A stretch of 64,000 nt of DNA from SKUL01 sp964487545 (GCA_964487545.1 CAZARI010000004.1:59093-123092), one strand, 5' to 3'. Counted from the stretch's first letter, positions 28,901 through 36,916 are shown. The notes: a model not told the origin generated them from the sequence alone. Program-made: numbers and translations.

Positions 28901-31261
28901 ATTTCTGGATTATCGGCCGGAGTATATTGTGTAACCGTGACCGACATCAACGGTTGTTCCACTCAAAACTGTATTGCGATTGATCATCCAGATCCAATTA
29001 TTGTTGAGCTGGATTCCCCTGAATTTGCTGGCGGATACAACATCAATTGCTATCAGGGCGACGATGGTTCCATTTCGCTGAGTGCCAGCGGAGGCACCGG
29101 TGACTTTACCTATTTCTGGAACGGACCAAATGGATTTACCGCATCTACACCCAACATTGCCGGTTTGGAAGCTGGTGAATACTGTGTGGTGGTTGTTGAC
29201 GAAAACAACTGCGTCAGTGAAGCTTGTATCGTGCTTACCGAACCCGAAGCCCTGGATGTGGCACTGACTCCTTCAATACATATTGGAGAGAATAACATCT
29301 CCTGTTTTGAAGCATGCGATGGAACCCTCAACGCAACCGTGACGGGCGGCGCAGGGCCATTAACCTATGCGTGGACCGGACCCGATGGATTCACTGCAAG
29401 TGATACTGCTTTGACCGGGTTGTGTGCAGGAACTTATGTTTTAATGACCACCGACGCCAACAACTGCGTAAAAACAGATTCGTTTACACTGGTGCAACCT
29501 GAACTGCTGGACATTGAACTTGAAAGCCCAACCTACGGTGGAGGTGCCAGTGTCAGTTGCTACGGTGGAAATAACGGGGCCATTATAAGTACCGTTTCGG
29601 GGGGAACCCTCAACTACACCTACTCGTGGGATGGTCCTGATGGATACACCTCTAGTGGCCCGATCATCGACGCGCTCTATGCTGGACTCTATACGCTGAC
29701 CATCACTGATGCCAACGGTTGTGTGACTACCGAAGAGGTGGAAGTAACTGAACCTGCTGACTCACTTTATGCCATTGCCGAACCATTTGTATACCCTGGT
29801 GGGACGAACATAAGCTGCCACGGAGCAAGCGACGGATCCATTGACCTGACCGTGTATGGTGGCATCGGTCCGTTTACCTATAACTGGAGCGGTGCTTTCA
29901 GCTTCACCTCTCAGGACGAAGACATCTTTGACCTCGAAGCGGGAGTATACAGCGTAGTGATCCTCGACGCAAATGAATGTACTTTCTCAGTTAACGTAAC
30001 CCTTACCGAACCCGATGAAGTGCTTTCGGCCGAATTAATCACAAACAATGTTTCCTGCAATGCAGGCAGCGATGGCCAGATCACTGCCGATGTATCTGGC
30101 GGCACCCAACCATACCATTTTGAATGGCAGGGACCTGATGGGTTCACCAGCGATGAAGACAGCCTGAGCAACATTTCAGCCGGTATTTATATCGTAACGA
30201 TTACTGATGTCAACGGATGTACAACCGAGACTATGGTAGAAGTTACCGAACCCGATGCGATTGTTGTTTCTGCAGAAATTGACCACGCCACTTGTGATGC
30301 GAGCGATGGTTCGATAGCTGTGAATGCGTCAGGTGGCACCGGCGAACTCAGCTACCTGTGGAGCACAGGAGCCGAAACCGCATCGATCGAAAACCTGATA
30401 GGAGGTAGCTACACGCTAACTGTGATTGACGAAAATGGTTGTGAAGTAGTCAACTCATACGAGGTGGACGGTCACAATCCGTTGGTGCTTGAGCTCAATC
30501 CGCAAGATCTACTCTGCCATGCCGACTCTACCGGAGAACTCTCGGCCGAAGTGCTGAATGCTACTCCACCTGTTCAATACGAATGGAGCGGTCCGGATGG
30601 ATTCGAGTCAAGTGACCCAGTACTGATGGACTTGCACGCGGGCGAATACACATTGACCGTTACTGATGGTAACAATTGTTCGGCCACGGCCACAACCACC
30701 GTTTCTCAACCCGCTCCGCTAGACATGGACGACCTGTTCAGCCCCTACCCTGTTTCGGGAGTTAATTACAACGTTTCCACTCCGGGTGGTGCTGACGGTT
30801 CCATTATGAACCTCCAAATCTCGGGTGGATCCGGCGGCTATACGGCCGACTGGACCGGTCCGGGTGGATTTGAGGACAGCGGCACCGGTGGGCTAACCGG
30901 ACTTTCTTCGGGAACCTACACCGTTACCGTTACCGACATGAACGGTTGTTCGATTAGCCAGAGCATCACCCTGACCGAACCGTATGAATTGGAATTGCCA
31001 AACGGATTTTCTCCCAACGGTGATTTAAACAACGATGACCTCATCATTCGCGGAATTGATCTGTTTCCACAAAACGAACTGATCATCTTTAACCGCTGGG
31101 GTAATATTGTGTACTCCGAGCAAAATTACAGCAACGATACCCCTTGGGGTGGGATCTCTAAAAACGGCTCTGAACTTCCCGATGGAACCTACTTCATGGT
31201 GGTGAAAATCAACACCGGCGAAGCAAAAGAACTAAAGGGATATCTTGAACTGAGACGATAA
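22958..31261 (+). CDS. Giant SprB-like surface adhesin, 27 SprB-type repeats, T9SS type B C-terminus
   Basis: 2767 residues. Order: signal peptide (1-23, ending SVKAQ); a choice-of-anchor-L-like N-terminal domain (about 24-270, with FVFASEEYQEYVG and DVFGFFISGPG); a Calx-beta-like module (about 272-385); an Ig/PKD-like module (about 388-465); then 27 tandem repeats averaging about 82 residues (about 470-2675), each with the pattern xCxGxxDGSI...SGGTxPYxYxW...AGxYxVTVTDxNGCxxxxxxxLTEP; and a gliding-motility C-terminal domain (last 90 residues, starting NGFSPNGDLNND and ending KGYLELRR), the T9SS type B signal. In Flavobacterium johnsoniae, SprB is a mobile surface adhesin pulled by the gliding motor; this one is shorter than that protein. 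A PorP/SprF-like gene follows by 27 bases, the expected secretion partner for type B cargo. Confidence 0.93.
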   Translation: MMFNKYFGLVVLLLTFSLASVKAQLVVNTGGSPAQLAEMLSGQGVQILNPQITCPTGGWGTYDANVPSFTSEEGIILATGLVTNAIGPNNVEDRSTNFNAPGNSMLTAVSGFSTRDACMFKFDIIPQGDSLKFDFVFASEEYQEYVGTAYNDVFGFFISGPGIVGDPGLGSFKNIALIPGTNTGVTINNINHGNFNIWPPYGAQNPQYFHPNPLSPNAMIQYDGWTVNLQALAQVVPCQTYELRLIIADATDNVWDSGVFIEKIESNNVQLSSTTIGGTDRMIEGCNDGIVTFTRQNVTNEPLVVEYYLQGTAINGLDYVQIGNPNPNVAKTITIPANQATASLLIEPIADGIPEGLEFVQILIGNPQCANAISDSLSFFIQDSLAVYVDPPLANICEGDGVTFTVTEGGTAFSWSPPTFLNDPNIKEPTAQNVTANTTYTLTTTLSECVATATSTITTENVLIQLSPEHLSCNGSNDGSISATISGGQPNYSYSWTGPNGYTSSQQNITNLTPGTYTLVVNDQNNCQSSESITITQPAPLAISLESPEYTGGFNISCFGGSDGSVIASVLGGTSPYTFSWNDPDNQTSVNPSGLIVGTYQVTVTDANGCVTTASITLSEPSAVTAFIIARQDVLCHGENTGSATVQAGGGVGNYTYSWNTTPPQFGSTASNLTAGVYSVTVTDGNNCSTTISVNIDEPEAPITISTSQQNVLCFGGTTGMVSAAATGGFGTLTYTWNTTPVQTGQMAVNLGAGTYMVTVIDENGCTENALVTITQPASALGVSLINSTDVLCHGEANGGATVQASGGTPPYNYSWNTTPPQTSATASNLSAGNYEVTVTDNNGCTQNLIVVIDEPAETLSLQLNSQQNVNCFGASTGSATVSASGGTGNYTYTWNTSPVTTGSTMSGVPAGSYTVTVTDENNCTDQLTVEITQPAAPLQADITNIQHVLCHGDASGSATVTPSGGTPGYTYLWNDPATQTTATATGLTTGSYNVTVTDANGCTGTINVTINQPSSPLNASIISQTDVLCYGNATGSATIQAIGGSGSYAYLWTPGGYTTSTASNLAAGTYTVQVFDNNGCATPFEITVEINQPSEGLEADLTSPIIVGGWNIACNGDASGSINLDVSGGTAPYEYMWFEANGDTTYAQNLSNVIAGTYTVIIFDQSECTLEASILLTQPDPIDVTFEMTPSLCFGSNEGEIKLEAFGGTPGYNFFWEGPGGFTSTSPDLFELFGGIYELTVTDTNGCVFTSPVTVTQPEDIEILTESLSIYPGGWNVSCHDSEDGNIDISASGGSTPYNFIWHGPNNPFFSNDEDVNGVSGGTYEVVLIDDNNCIQNHFVTLEAPDSILINLDAFQFPGGAELSCAGASDGSITSVVSGGTPDYSYNWSGPVGFPGAISENLDYLPEGTYVLEITDINGCISEQAVRIDPPLPLQVSAFSAGYFGSYNISCNGGSDGSIELTINGGVPGYTVNWQGPNGYSSTEVNPTGLSAGFYCATVTDINGCDEVICITLTEPNELVGTPTAFEFDGGWNIDCYGNASGNITTTVSGGTAPYTYSWDGPGFFTSNQADLSLIGAGLYCLTITDANGCTFETCIDLTQPDPMNISFAVSDYNGEPLTCTGADDASLTAEVSGGTVGYNYQWSGPNGFTASTATISNLIAGVYCVTVTDVNNCSETNCFEISEPQPIQITLSSPTYAGGWHIDCNGASTGSIAATVIGGVGGYSYQWSGPNGFTSGSLNLNNLQAGVYCLEVTDVNSCVEMNCISLTQPDALAASPSVLPVACNSEATGSIDLNLSGGTLPYTISWNNGASTEVISNLEAGIYTATIIDANNCVIQEIVEIEQPENLQLTLSSPTFIGGYNIDCNGASTGYIGNNVVGGTAPYIYSWSGPNGFSSTDSSLTNVPAGTYCLNIIDNNGCEASACITLTEPDELTININEIAEILCTNGTDGALQAVVNGGNASYAYSWTGPDGYTAISQTISGLSAGVYCVTVTDINGCSTQNCIAIDHPDPIIVELDSPEFAGGYNINCYQGDDGSISLSASGGTGDFTYFWNGPNGFTASTPNIAGLEAGEYCVVVVDENNCVSEACIVLTEPEALDVALTPSIHIGENNISCFEACDGTLNATVTGGAGPLTYAWTGPDGFTASDTALTGLCAGTYVLMTTDANNCVKTDSFTLVQPELLDIELESPTYGGGASVSCYGGNNGAIISTVSGGTLNYTYSWDGPDGYTSSGPIIDALYAGLYTLTITDANGCVTTEEVEVTEPADSLYAIAEPFVYPGGTNISCHGASDGSIDLTVYGGIGPFTYNWSGAFSFTSQDEDIFDLEAGVYSVVILDANECTFSVNVTLTEPDEVLSAELITNNVSCNAGSDGQITADVSGGTQPYHFEWQGPDGFTSDEDSLSNISAGIYIVTITDVNGCTTETMVEVTEPDAIVVSAEIDHATCDASDGSIAVNASGGTGELSYLWSTGAETASIENLIGGSYTLTVIDENGCEVVNSYEVDGHNPLVLELNPQDLLCHADSTGELSAEVLNATPPVQYEWSGPDGFESSDPVLMDLHAGEYTLTVTDGNNCSATATTTVSQPAPLDMDDLFSPYPVSGVNYNVSTPGGADGSIMNLQISGGSGGYTADWTGPGGFEDSGTGGLTGLSSGTYTVTVTDMNGCSISQSITLTEPYELELPNGFSPNGDLNNDDLIIRGIDLFPQNELIIFNRWGNIVYSEQNYSNDTPWGGISKNGSELPDGTYFMVVKINTGEAKELKGYLELRR
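24350..30983 (+). repeat. 27 tandem SprB-type repeats within the adhesin
   Basis: Counted from the translated sequence: 27 units of roughly 65-70 residues plus linkers of 5-16 residues. Two classes are visible. Units 3-8 have short linkers ending VLC(H/F/Y)G and a Trp-Asn-Thr core; most of units 9-24 have longer linkers of the form SPxxxGGxNIxC and a GP(N/D)GFTS core. Codons differ between units, so the array is old and not recently homogenised at DNA level. Confidence 0.93.
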
Positions 31262-31288
31262 TAAGATCAATAGACAAAGTCTGACGAT

Positions 31289-32218
31289 ATGAAAAAGTTA
31301 ATTTTAATTTGCATCACTTCTCTGGTCTTTTCGGGAGTATATGCCCAACAAGAAGTCATGGTGAGCCATTACATGTTTAATGGTTTATTTCTGAACCCGG
31401 CTTATGCCGGCAGCCATCCATACATGACTGCTACTTTGCTTCACCGCAGCCAATGGGTAGGGATGGACGGTGCGCCAAGCACACAGGTGTTCGGATTTGA
31501 CACCCCATTGTTTGACAATGCGCTGGGTGCAGGGTTGTCGGTTATCAACGACCGAATTGGCGACACCCGTCAACTGGAAATAAACGCAAACGTGTCGTAT
31601 CATTTGCGACTGGACGCCGAAAACAAACACCGGCTGTCGTTTGGTATCCGGGCCGGTGCAACCAACTACTCGGCAAAGCTAACCGACACCAAAGTGTGGG
31701 ACACCAACGACCCCGTTTTTTCGCAGGACATCAACAATGAGCTCATCCCGCGATTTGGTGCCGGAATATACTACTACAGCGACCGCATGTACGCGGGCAT
31801 ATCGGTGCCTACCATCTATGCTGCCGATAAGAATATCGTTTTAAATATCGACGATGTGCGAAATTCGTACTATACCAAACACTACTTTTTTAATGCAGGA
31901 GTGGTGTTTGATGTGGGCACACGCTGGAAAATCAAACCATCAACTTTAATAAAGTTCGAAACCAGTGCACCGGTGAATGTGGATATCAACTGCAATGTAC
32001 TTTACAACGAACTGATCTGGCTGGGTGTGTCCTATCGCACGGGCGATGCCGTTGTAGCACTGTTGGATGTAAATGTTACGCCCCAATTTCGCGTGGGATA
32101 TGCCTATGACTTTACCCTGTCGCAACTGAACAGGCATTCGCACGGAACCCACGAAATTATGCTCGGATATCAATTCGGCAAGGATAAAATTAAAACCAGA
32201 TCACCAAGATACTTCTAA
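31289..32218 (+). CDS. sprF: PorP/SprF-family T9SS outer membrane protein
   Basis: 309 residues. Signal peptide (1-19, ending GVYAQ) then the PorP/SprF hallmark MVSHYMFNGLFLNPAYAGS and LLHRSQWVGMDGAPSTQVFGF. The rest is a 14-strand-type barrel with SNYSFG-like strands and a C-terminal LGYQFGKDK. In F. johnsoniae SprF is needed for secretion and attachment of SprB, and other SprF-like proteins serve other type B cargo, so this gene is most likely the dedicated partner of the adhesin just upstream (27 bases). A second family member is in the gldKLMN operon at 50071-50997. Confidence 0.92.
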   Translation: MKKLILICITSLVFSGVYAQQEVMVSHYMFNGLFLNPAYAGSHPYMTATLLHRSQWVGMDGAPSTQVFGFDTPLFDNALGAGLSVINDRIGDTRQLEINANVSYHLRLDAENKHRLSFGIRAGATNYSAKLTDTKVWDTNDPVFSQDINNELIPRFGAGIYYYSDRMYAGISVPTIYAADKNIVLNIDDVRNSYYTKHYFFNAGVVFDVGTRWKIKPSTLIKFETSAPVNVDINCNVLYNELIWLGVSYRTGDAVVALLDVNVTPQFRVGYAYDFTLSQLNRHSHGTHEIMLGYQFGKDKIKTRSPRYF

Positions 32219-32222
32219 CAAC

Positions 32223-34142
32223 ATGCTACCAATTCACCCCATTATGAACAAATTTGCAATGGCCGCATTTTTCTTTGTCCTGATTTTATCGGGGTGCGGA
32301 AATCAACCCCTGCGAAAGGGAATCGCGGCATACAATGAAATGGCTTACGCAAATGCCATCACCAATCTTGAAAGGGCATTGGAAAAAGATCCCTCGAGTG
32401 CTGAAGCCAAAATTGCCCTGGCCAACGCATATAGATTGACCAACGATTATAAAAACGCGGAGAGGATGTATCGCGAGGTGGTGCAACTGCCCGATAGCAA
32501 ACCCGAGCACAAACTGGAATATGCCCGTATTTTAATGTCGGCCAACAAGCACGATGAAGCTTCGAATATGATCAGGCTTTATCTGCAGGATCGTCCTAAC
32601 GACTCCGTGGCCAAGTCATTACTGGAAGCTTGCAACTATATTGAGCTATTTAAAGAAGACACCGCGGCCTATCAACTTACCGCCCTTCCGTTATTTTCTA
32701 ATGCATCGATGATGAGCCCGGTTAAATACAAAGAAGGCATTGCCTATGCGGCGGAACGCGAGGAAGGCGGAAAAACCAATCCATGGACTGGATACACCTA
32801 TTACGATGTATACTACAGTTATATGCGGGATGGCGAATGGCAACCTCAAACCAAAATTGGTTCTAAAATGACCGGCAAATACCACGAGGGGCCCATCACT
32901 TTTAACGTCGCTCAGGACTATGCCATTATTACCCGATCAAATTACGAGCGTGGAAGACGACTTTCGAAAAACGAAGACGACATCAACAATCTGGGGCTTT
33001 ACGAAACTTTTTTGCAGGACGGCGAATGGACCGAGCCAAAACCACTGCTGTTTAATAATGTAAACTACACCGTGAGCCACGCCAGTTTATGTGTCGATGG
33101 AAAAACAATGTACTTTGCATCAGACATGCCTGGCGGATTGGGCGGCAGTGACTTGTATGTCAGTACGCGCGATGGTGAAAGTTGGAGCACCCCAAAAAAC
33201 CTTGGACCGGTGATCAACACCCCTGGCAATGAAACTTTCCCAACCTGCTACAGCGAAAGCGTTCTCTATTTTTCGTCCGACGGACAACCCAGCTTGGGCG
33301 GTCTGGATATCTTTAAAACGGAAAAAACCGACGACGACTGGAGCACACCAAGCAATATGAATTTCCCCGTAAACTCTACCGCCGACGACTTTTCAATTCT
33401 CTTTAATGAGGGTGATACCAGCGGATATCTAACCAGTAACCGACACGGAAACGACCGGATTTTTTCCTTTGTCAAAATTCCACCAGTAATCACCATCGAC
33501 GGGCGAGCCATTAATAAAGATACTGGCGAACCCATTGCGGGAGTAACGGTCAAGCTGATCAATCAAACCGACGGAACAGAAAAAACCATCACTTCCGGAC
33601 CAGACGGCACCTTTTCATTTGATCTACAACCCGGAAAAGACTATCGAATTGAGGGCTCAAAAGACGGATTTTTTAACCAAAGCTTCGAGGTTTCGACCGG
33701 TGACAAACGCCGCTCCGAAACTGTTGATCTCACTTTTGAAATGGACCACCTGGTGATTGGCGGAGATCCGCCAAAATTCTATACTGTCGACAATATCTTT
33801 TACAACTACGATGAGTGGGAGATTCGCGACGACGCTGCGCGCGAGTTGGATAATCTGTCTACCCTTCTCAAAGACAATCCCAACTTGGTTATTGAACTTC
33901 ACTCACACACCGATTCACGGGCCAGTCATTCCTACAATCAGCAGCTTTCAGAGAAAAGGGCTAAAGCTGCCGTAGATTATCTGGTCTCGAAAGGAATCCA
34001 TAAGTCACGATTAGGCCATAAGGGCTTTGGAGAAACAAGACTGCTGAATCACTGTAAAGATGGGATAGAATGTTCTGAAGAGGAGCATCAGCAGAACCGA
34101 CGAACCGAGTTCATCATTGTAAGTACTACCGAAGAGCAATAA
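32223..34142 (+). CDS. PorE-like OmpA-family lipoprotein (TPR, WD40-like, CarboxypepD_reg, OmpA)
   Basis: 639 residues from ATG 32223; an ATG at 32244 would give MNKFAMAAFFFVLILSGC, a cleaner lipoprotein signal with the lipobox Cys at about residue 25 of the longer form. Domains in order: TPR repeats (about 35-140), a PD40/WD40-like propeller (about 150-410, with LYFSSDGQPSLGGLDIF), a carboxypeptidase-regulatory-like beta sandwich (about 418-500), and an OmpA peptidoglycan-binding domain (about 525-635, with HTDSRASHSYNQQLSEKRA). This exact order is that of PorE, which links the T9SS to peptidoglycan in Porphyromonas gingivalis. It starts four bases after the SprF-like stop, so the adhesin, its barrel and this anchor look like one unit. 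Confidence 0.88.
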   Translation: MLPIHPIMNKFAMAAFFFVLILSGCGNQPLRKGIAAYNEMAYANAITNLERALEKDPSSAEAKIALANAYRLTNDYKNAERMYREVVQLPDSKPEHKLEYARILMSANKHDEASNMIRLYLQDRPNDSVAKSLLEACNYIELFKEDTAAYQLTALPLFSNASMMSPVKYKEGIAYAAEREEGGKTNPWTGYTYYDVYYSYMRDGEWQPQTKIGSKMTGKYHEGPITFNVAQDYAIITRSNYERGRRLSKNEDDINNLGLYETFLQDGEWTEPKPLLFNNVNYTVSHASLCVDGKTMYFASDMPGGLGGSDLYVSTRDGESWSTPKNLGPVINTPGNETFPTCYSESVLYFSSDGQPSLGGLDIFKTEKTDDDWSTPSNMNFPVNSTADDFSILFNEGDTSGYLTSNRHGNDRIFSFVKIPPVITIDGRAINKDTGEPIAGVTVKLINQTDGTEKTITSGPDGTFSFDLQPGKDYRIEGSKDGFFNQSFEVSTGDKRRSETVDLTFEMDHLVIGGDPPKFYTVDNIFYNYDEWEIRDDAARELDNLSTLLKDNPNLVIELHSHTDSRASHSYNQQLSEKRAKAAVDYLVSKGIHKSRLGHKGFGETRLLNHCKDGIECSEEEHQQNRRTEFIIVSTTEEQ

Positions 34143-34151
34143 TCAATCTGT

Positions 34152-34188
34152 ACCGAAGCTGAACACCTTATGGTTTCAGCTTCGGGTT
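34152..34188. terminator. Intrinsic terminator between convergent genes
   Basis: Stem CCGAAGCTGAA / TTCAGCTTCGG with a short loop, followed by TTTT on the plus strand. It overlaps the 3' end of the minus-strand MazG-like gene and would end the adhesin operon. Confidence 0.75.
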
Positions 34189-34497
34189 TTGGTGGTGCCG
34201 GTCTTTATCGCGATTGGTTTTCTTCTCTAAATTCCGTTCAAAGGCCGTGGTGAGATCAATGTCACATTGATTGGCCATGCAAAGCAACACCCACAAAACA
34301 TCAGCCATCTCATCACCCAGATCGGCGTCTTTTTCATTTTCTTTTTCTGACTGATCACCGTATCGACGCGCCATAATACGCGCCAACTCCCCCACCTCTT
34401 CTGTTAGAATAGCCATATTGGTCAGTTCACTGAAATAACGCACACCATGCGTTTTGATCCACTCGTCTACGATCTGCTGGCTTTTACTGATGGTCAT
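34168..34497 (-). CDS. MazG-like nucleotide pyrophosphohydrolase
   Basis: 109 residues. Contains the MazG-type helical metal site: EEVGELARIMARR (EExxE-like, about residue 31) and DLGDEMADVLW (ExxD, about residue 60). Such small single-domain enzymes hydrolyse (d)NTPs, often non-canonical or dCTP, to the monophosphate. Length matches the Bacteroidota short form. It is the last gene of an rsgA-dtd-mazG-like minus-strand group, 17 bases after dtd, which places a nucleotide clean-up enzyme beside a D-aminoacyl-tRNA clean-up enzyme. Confidence 0.88.
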   Translation of the reverse strand: MTISKSQQIVDEWIKTHGVRYFSELTNMAILTEEVGELARIMARRYGDQSEKENEKDADLGDEMADVLWVLLCMANQCDIDLTTAFERNLEKKTNRDKDRHHQNPKLKP

Positions 34498-34514
34498 TGT
34501 CGCGAAGGATTAAT

Positions 34515-34967
34515 TTACTCTTTGTTTTTCGTGTCGATTATAATAGTCACCGGACCATCATTTACCAATTCTACTTGCATCATGGCACCAAAGCGGCCGG
34601 TTTGAACCACCGCACCCGATGTGGCATTCATTTGATCAATAAAACACTCATACAGCGGAATGGCTTTTTCGGGGCGCGCCGCAAGAATAAAAGACGGTCG
34701 ATTCCCCTTTTTGGTTTTGGCGTGCAGAGTGAACTGACTCACCACCAACACGCCGCCCTGAACCGCTTTCACGGACAGGTTCATCAATCCTTCATCGTCA
34801 GAAAAAATTCTAAGCGAAGCAATTTTTGTAGCCAACCAAATGGCATCGGCAATTTCGTCATCGTGCTCAATTCCCAGCAAAATCAGCAACCCGGCATTAA
34901 TTGATCCCGTTGATTTTCCTTCAACGCTCACCGAAGCACTCAACACCCGCTGAATTACAGCTCTCAT
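34515..34967 (-). CDS. dtd: D-aminoacyl-tRNA deacylase
   Basis: 150 residues. Removes D-amino acids (and glycine mischarged on tRNA(Ala)) from tRNA in the cytoplasm. It starts MRAVIQRVLSASVSV and has the two defining motifs: SQFTL (about residue 78) and NDGPVT (about residue 135), which form the cross-subunit active site containing the Gly-cisPro pair. Length is the family norm. Its ATG overlaps the stop of rsgA by one base. Confidence 0.96.
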   Translation of the reverse strand: MRAVIQRVLSASVSVEGKSTGSINAGLLILLGIEHDDEIADAIWLATKIASLRIFSDDEGLMNLSVKAVQGGVLVVSQFTLHAKTKKGNRPSFILAARPEKAIPLYECFIDQMNATSGAVVQTGRFGAMMQVELVNDGPVTIIIDTKNKE

Positions 34968-35908
34968 TATTCGTATAGATTTTTGCGATACGCTTCGTTG
35001 TCCTCACCAAAATACAACTTCAGGTAGCTTTCATATCGGCTCCAGACAATCTCTTCATTTTCTACTGCCTCCTTTACTGCACAGTGGGGTTCATCCACAT
35101 GAACACAATTATGAAAGCGGCACTGATGCATGCGACTGCGCATTTCGGGAAATCGCTCGGCAATTTCTTGCTTTTCAAAATCCACTAGTCCAAAACCTTT
35201 GATTCCCGGGGTATCGATAACATAGCCACCAATAGCTAAGGGGTGCATTTCTGCAAATGTGGTGGTGTGTTGTCCTGAAAAGTGAGCGCTTGAAATTTCG
35301 GCCGTTCGTAAATCAAGACTCGGATCCACCGCATTGATCAGCGTAGATTTTCCGACCCCACTGTGACCTGAGATCAAACTTACTTTGTTGTGAAGAATTT
35401 TGCTGAGCTCGTCGATGCCCGTTCCATTTACCGCTGAAGTTTCGAGGCAACGGTAGCCAATGTTTTTGTAGATGTCCGAAAAGTCCCGAAGTTCCGCGAG
35501 CGCCTCTTCAGAAAGCATATCAACTTTGTTAAATATCAGAATGGCAGGTATGTGATACGCCTCGGCGGTGACCAGAAATCGGTCGATAAACGCTGGAAAA
35601 GTAACTGGTGCTTTTAATGTAACCACAAGAATGGCCTGGTCGATATTGGCGGCCAAAACATGCGAATGGTGCGAAAGATTCACAGAACGTCGAACAATAT
35701 AATTTTTGCGCGGCTTAATGGCAGAAATCACCGCTGGTTCGTTATCGGTCACCTCTATCACCACCCGATCACCTACGGCTACTGGGTTGGTGCTGCGGAT
35801 ACCCTTTAACCGTATTCTGCCGCGAATCTTGCAGTTGTGAATTTTTCCCTCATCATCCTGAACAGTATACCAGCTGCCCGTAGATTTTATGACTGTTCCT
35901 TCGATCAC
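34967..35908 (-). CDS. rsgA: Ribosome small-subunit-dependent GTPase A
   Basis: 313 residues. Helps late maturation of the 30S subunit. An N-terminal OB fold (about 1-65) is followed by a circularly permuted GTPase domain: NKVD (127-130) precedes the P-loop GHSGVGKST (181-189) and DTPG (about 233). The C-terminal zinc site has Cys263, Cys268, His270 and Cys276. All family features are intact. First gene of the rsgA-dtd-mazG-like group, divergent from gldA. Confidence 0.97.
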   Translation of the reverse strand: MIEGTVIKSTGSWYTVQDDEGKIHNCKIRGRIRLKGIRSTNPVAVGDRVVIEVTDNEPAVISAIKPRKNYIVRRSVNLSHHSHVLAANIDQAILVVTLKAPVTFPAFIDRFLVTAEAYHIPAILIFNKVDMLSEEALAELRDFSDIYKNIGYRCLETSAVNGTGIDELSKILHNKVSLISGHSGVGKSTLINAVDPSLDLRTAEISSAHFSGQHTTTFAEMHPLAIGGYVIDTPGIKGFGLVDFEKQEIAERFPEMRSRMHQCRFHNCVHVDEPHCAVKEAVENEEIVWSRYESYLKLYFGEDNEAYRKNLYE

Positions 35909-36001
35909 CCTTCAAAATTACAATTAAGCATTGCACTTTTAACAAAACTTTTCCTAAGACAAACCCAATCACAGCCCGAGTAATGATATCTTCGCGAAGC
36001 C

Positions 36002-36916
36002 ATGTCAATTCGAGTAGAAAACATATTCAAACGATACGATCAGCAACTCGCGCTAAACGATGTGAGCTTTCAGGTATCCTCGAGCGAAGTCGTAGGATTT
36101 CTGGGTCCTAACGGAGCCGGGAAAACCACCATGATGAAAATCCTGACCGGTTACATTCCTCCCACATCCGGAAAAGCAAGGGTATGCGAAAAGGATGTAA
36201 TGGAAGAGTCGCTCACCGTTCGCAAAAAGGTAGGTTATCTTCCAGAGCATAACCCGCTTTACCTCGACATGTACGTCAAGGAGTATCTGCGTTTTGTTGC
36301 TGGGATATACAAGCTCAAAAACAAAAAGCAACGCGTTAGCGATATGATTAACTTAGTGGGGCTCGGTCTGGAACAAAACAAGCCCATAGGGGCGCTTTCA
36401 AAAGGATATCGGCAACGTGTAGGGTTGGCTCAGGCCATGATTCACGATCCGGAAGTGCTCATTCTTGACGAACCAACCAGCGGACTTGACCCCAACCAAC
36501 TCTCAGAAATCAGACAGTTGATAAAGACCATCGGTCGCGAAAAAACCGTTTTGCTCTCTACCCATATTATGCAGGAAGTAGAGGCACTTTGCGAGCGAGT
36601 GATCATCATAAACCACGGAAAAATAGTGGCCAACGACGCTGTGAATGTGTTGCTGCAACAAACGGGCAATCGCAAGGTGCTGGTGGTGGAGTTCAACCAG
36701 CCGGTTTCACCCAATAAACTCAAAAAAATCAATGGAGTAGATCACGTGGAGACCGTAGAAAACAACACCTATCGCATCCATTACCACCAACAATCCGACT
36801 TGCGTGAAACCCTGTTTCAATTTGCTGTAGCCGAAAAACTGTCAGTTTTGACCTTGCGTCAGGAGGAACAGAAGCTAGAGGAAATATTTAAATCGCTGAC
36901 TCATTCTGCAGATTGA
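36002..36916 (+). CDS. gldA: Gliding-type ABC transporter ATP-binding protein GldA
   Basis: 304 residues. ABC ATPase with Walker A GPNGAGKTT (about 36-44), Q-loop region replaced by VGYLPEHNPLYLDMYVKEYL as is typical of GldA-like proteins, signature LSKGYRQRVGLAQA (about 133) and Walker B ILDEPTSGLDP. GldA, GldF and GldG form an ABC transporter needed for gliding in F. johnsoniae, although not all gliders keep it. gldF and gldG are not adjacent here, and in flavobacteria gldA is normally unlinked from them. A weak -7 box (TATCTTCG, 35987-35994) lies just before the start. Assignment to gliding rests on similarity; a general ABC exporter ATPase is the alternative. Confidence 0.85.
   Translation: MSIRVENIFKRYDQQLALNDVSFQVSSSEVVGFLGPNGAGKTTMMKILTGYIPPTSGKARVCEKDVMEESLTVRKKVGYLPEHNPLYLDMYVKEYLRFVAGIYKLKNKKQRVSDMINLVGLGLEQNKPIGALSKGYRQRVGLAQAMIHDPEVLILDEPTSGLDPNQLSEIRQLIKTIGREKTVLLSTHIMQEVEALCERVIIINHGKIVANDAVNVLLQQTGNRKVLVVEFNQPVSPNKLKKINGVDHVETVENNTYRIHYHQQSDLRETLFQFAVAEKLSVLTLRQEEQKLEEIFKSLTHSAD

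Noticed and set aside
24350..30983. Tandem repeat array considered as CRISPR or satellite DNA
   Set aside because: The repeats are about 245 bases, in one reading frame and coding for SprB-type protein repeats; no short direct repeats with unique spacers.
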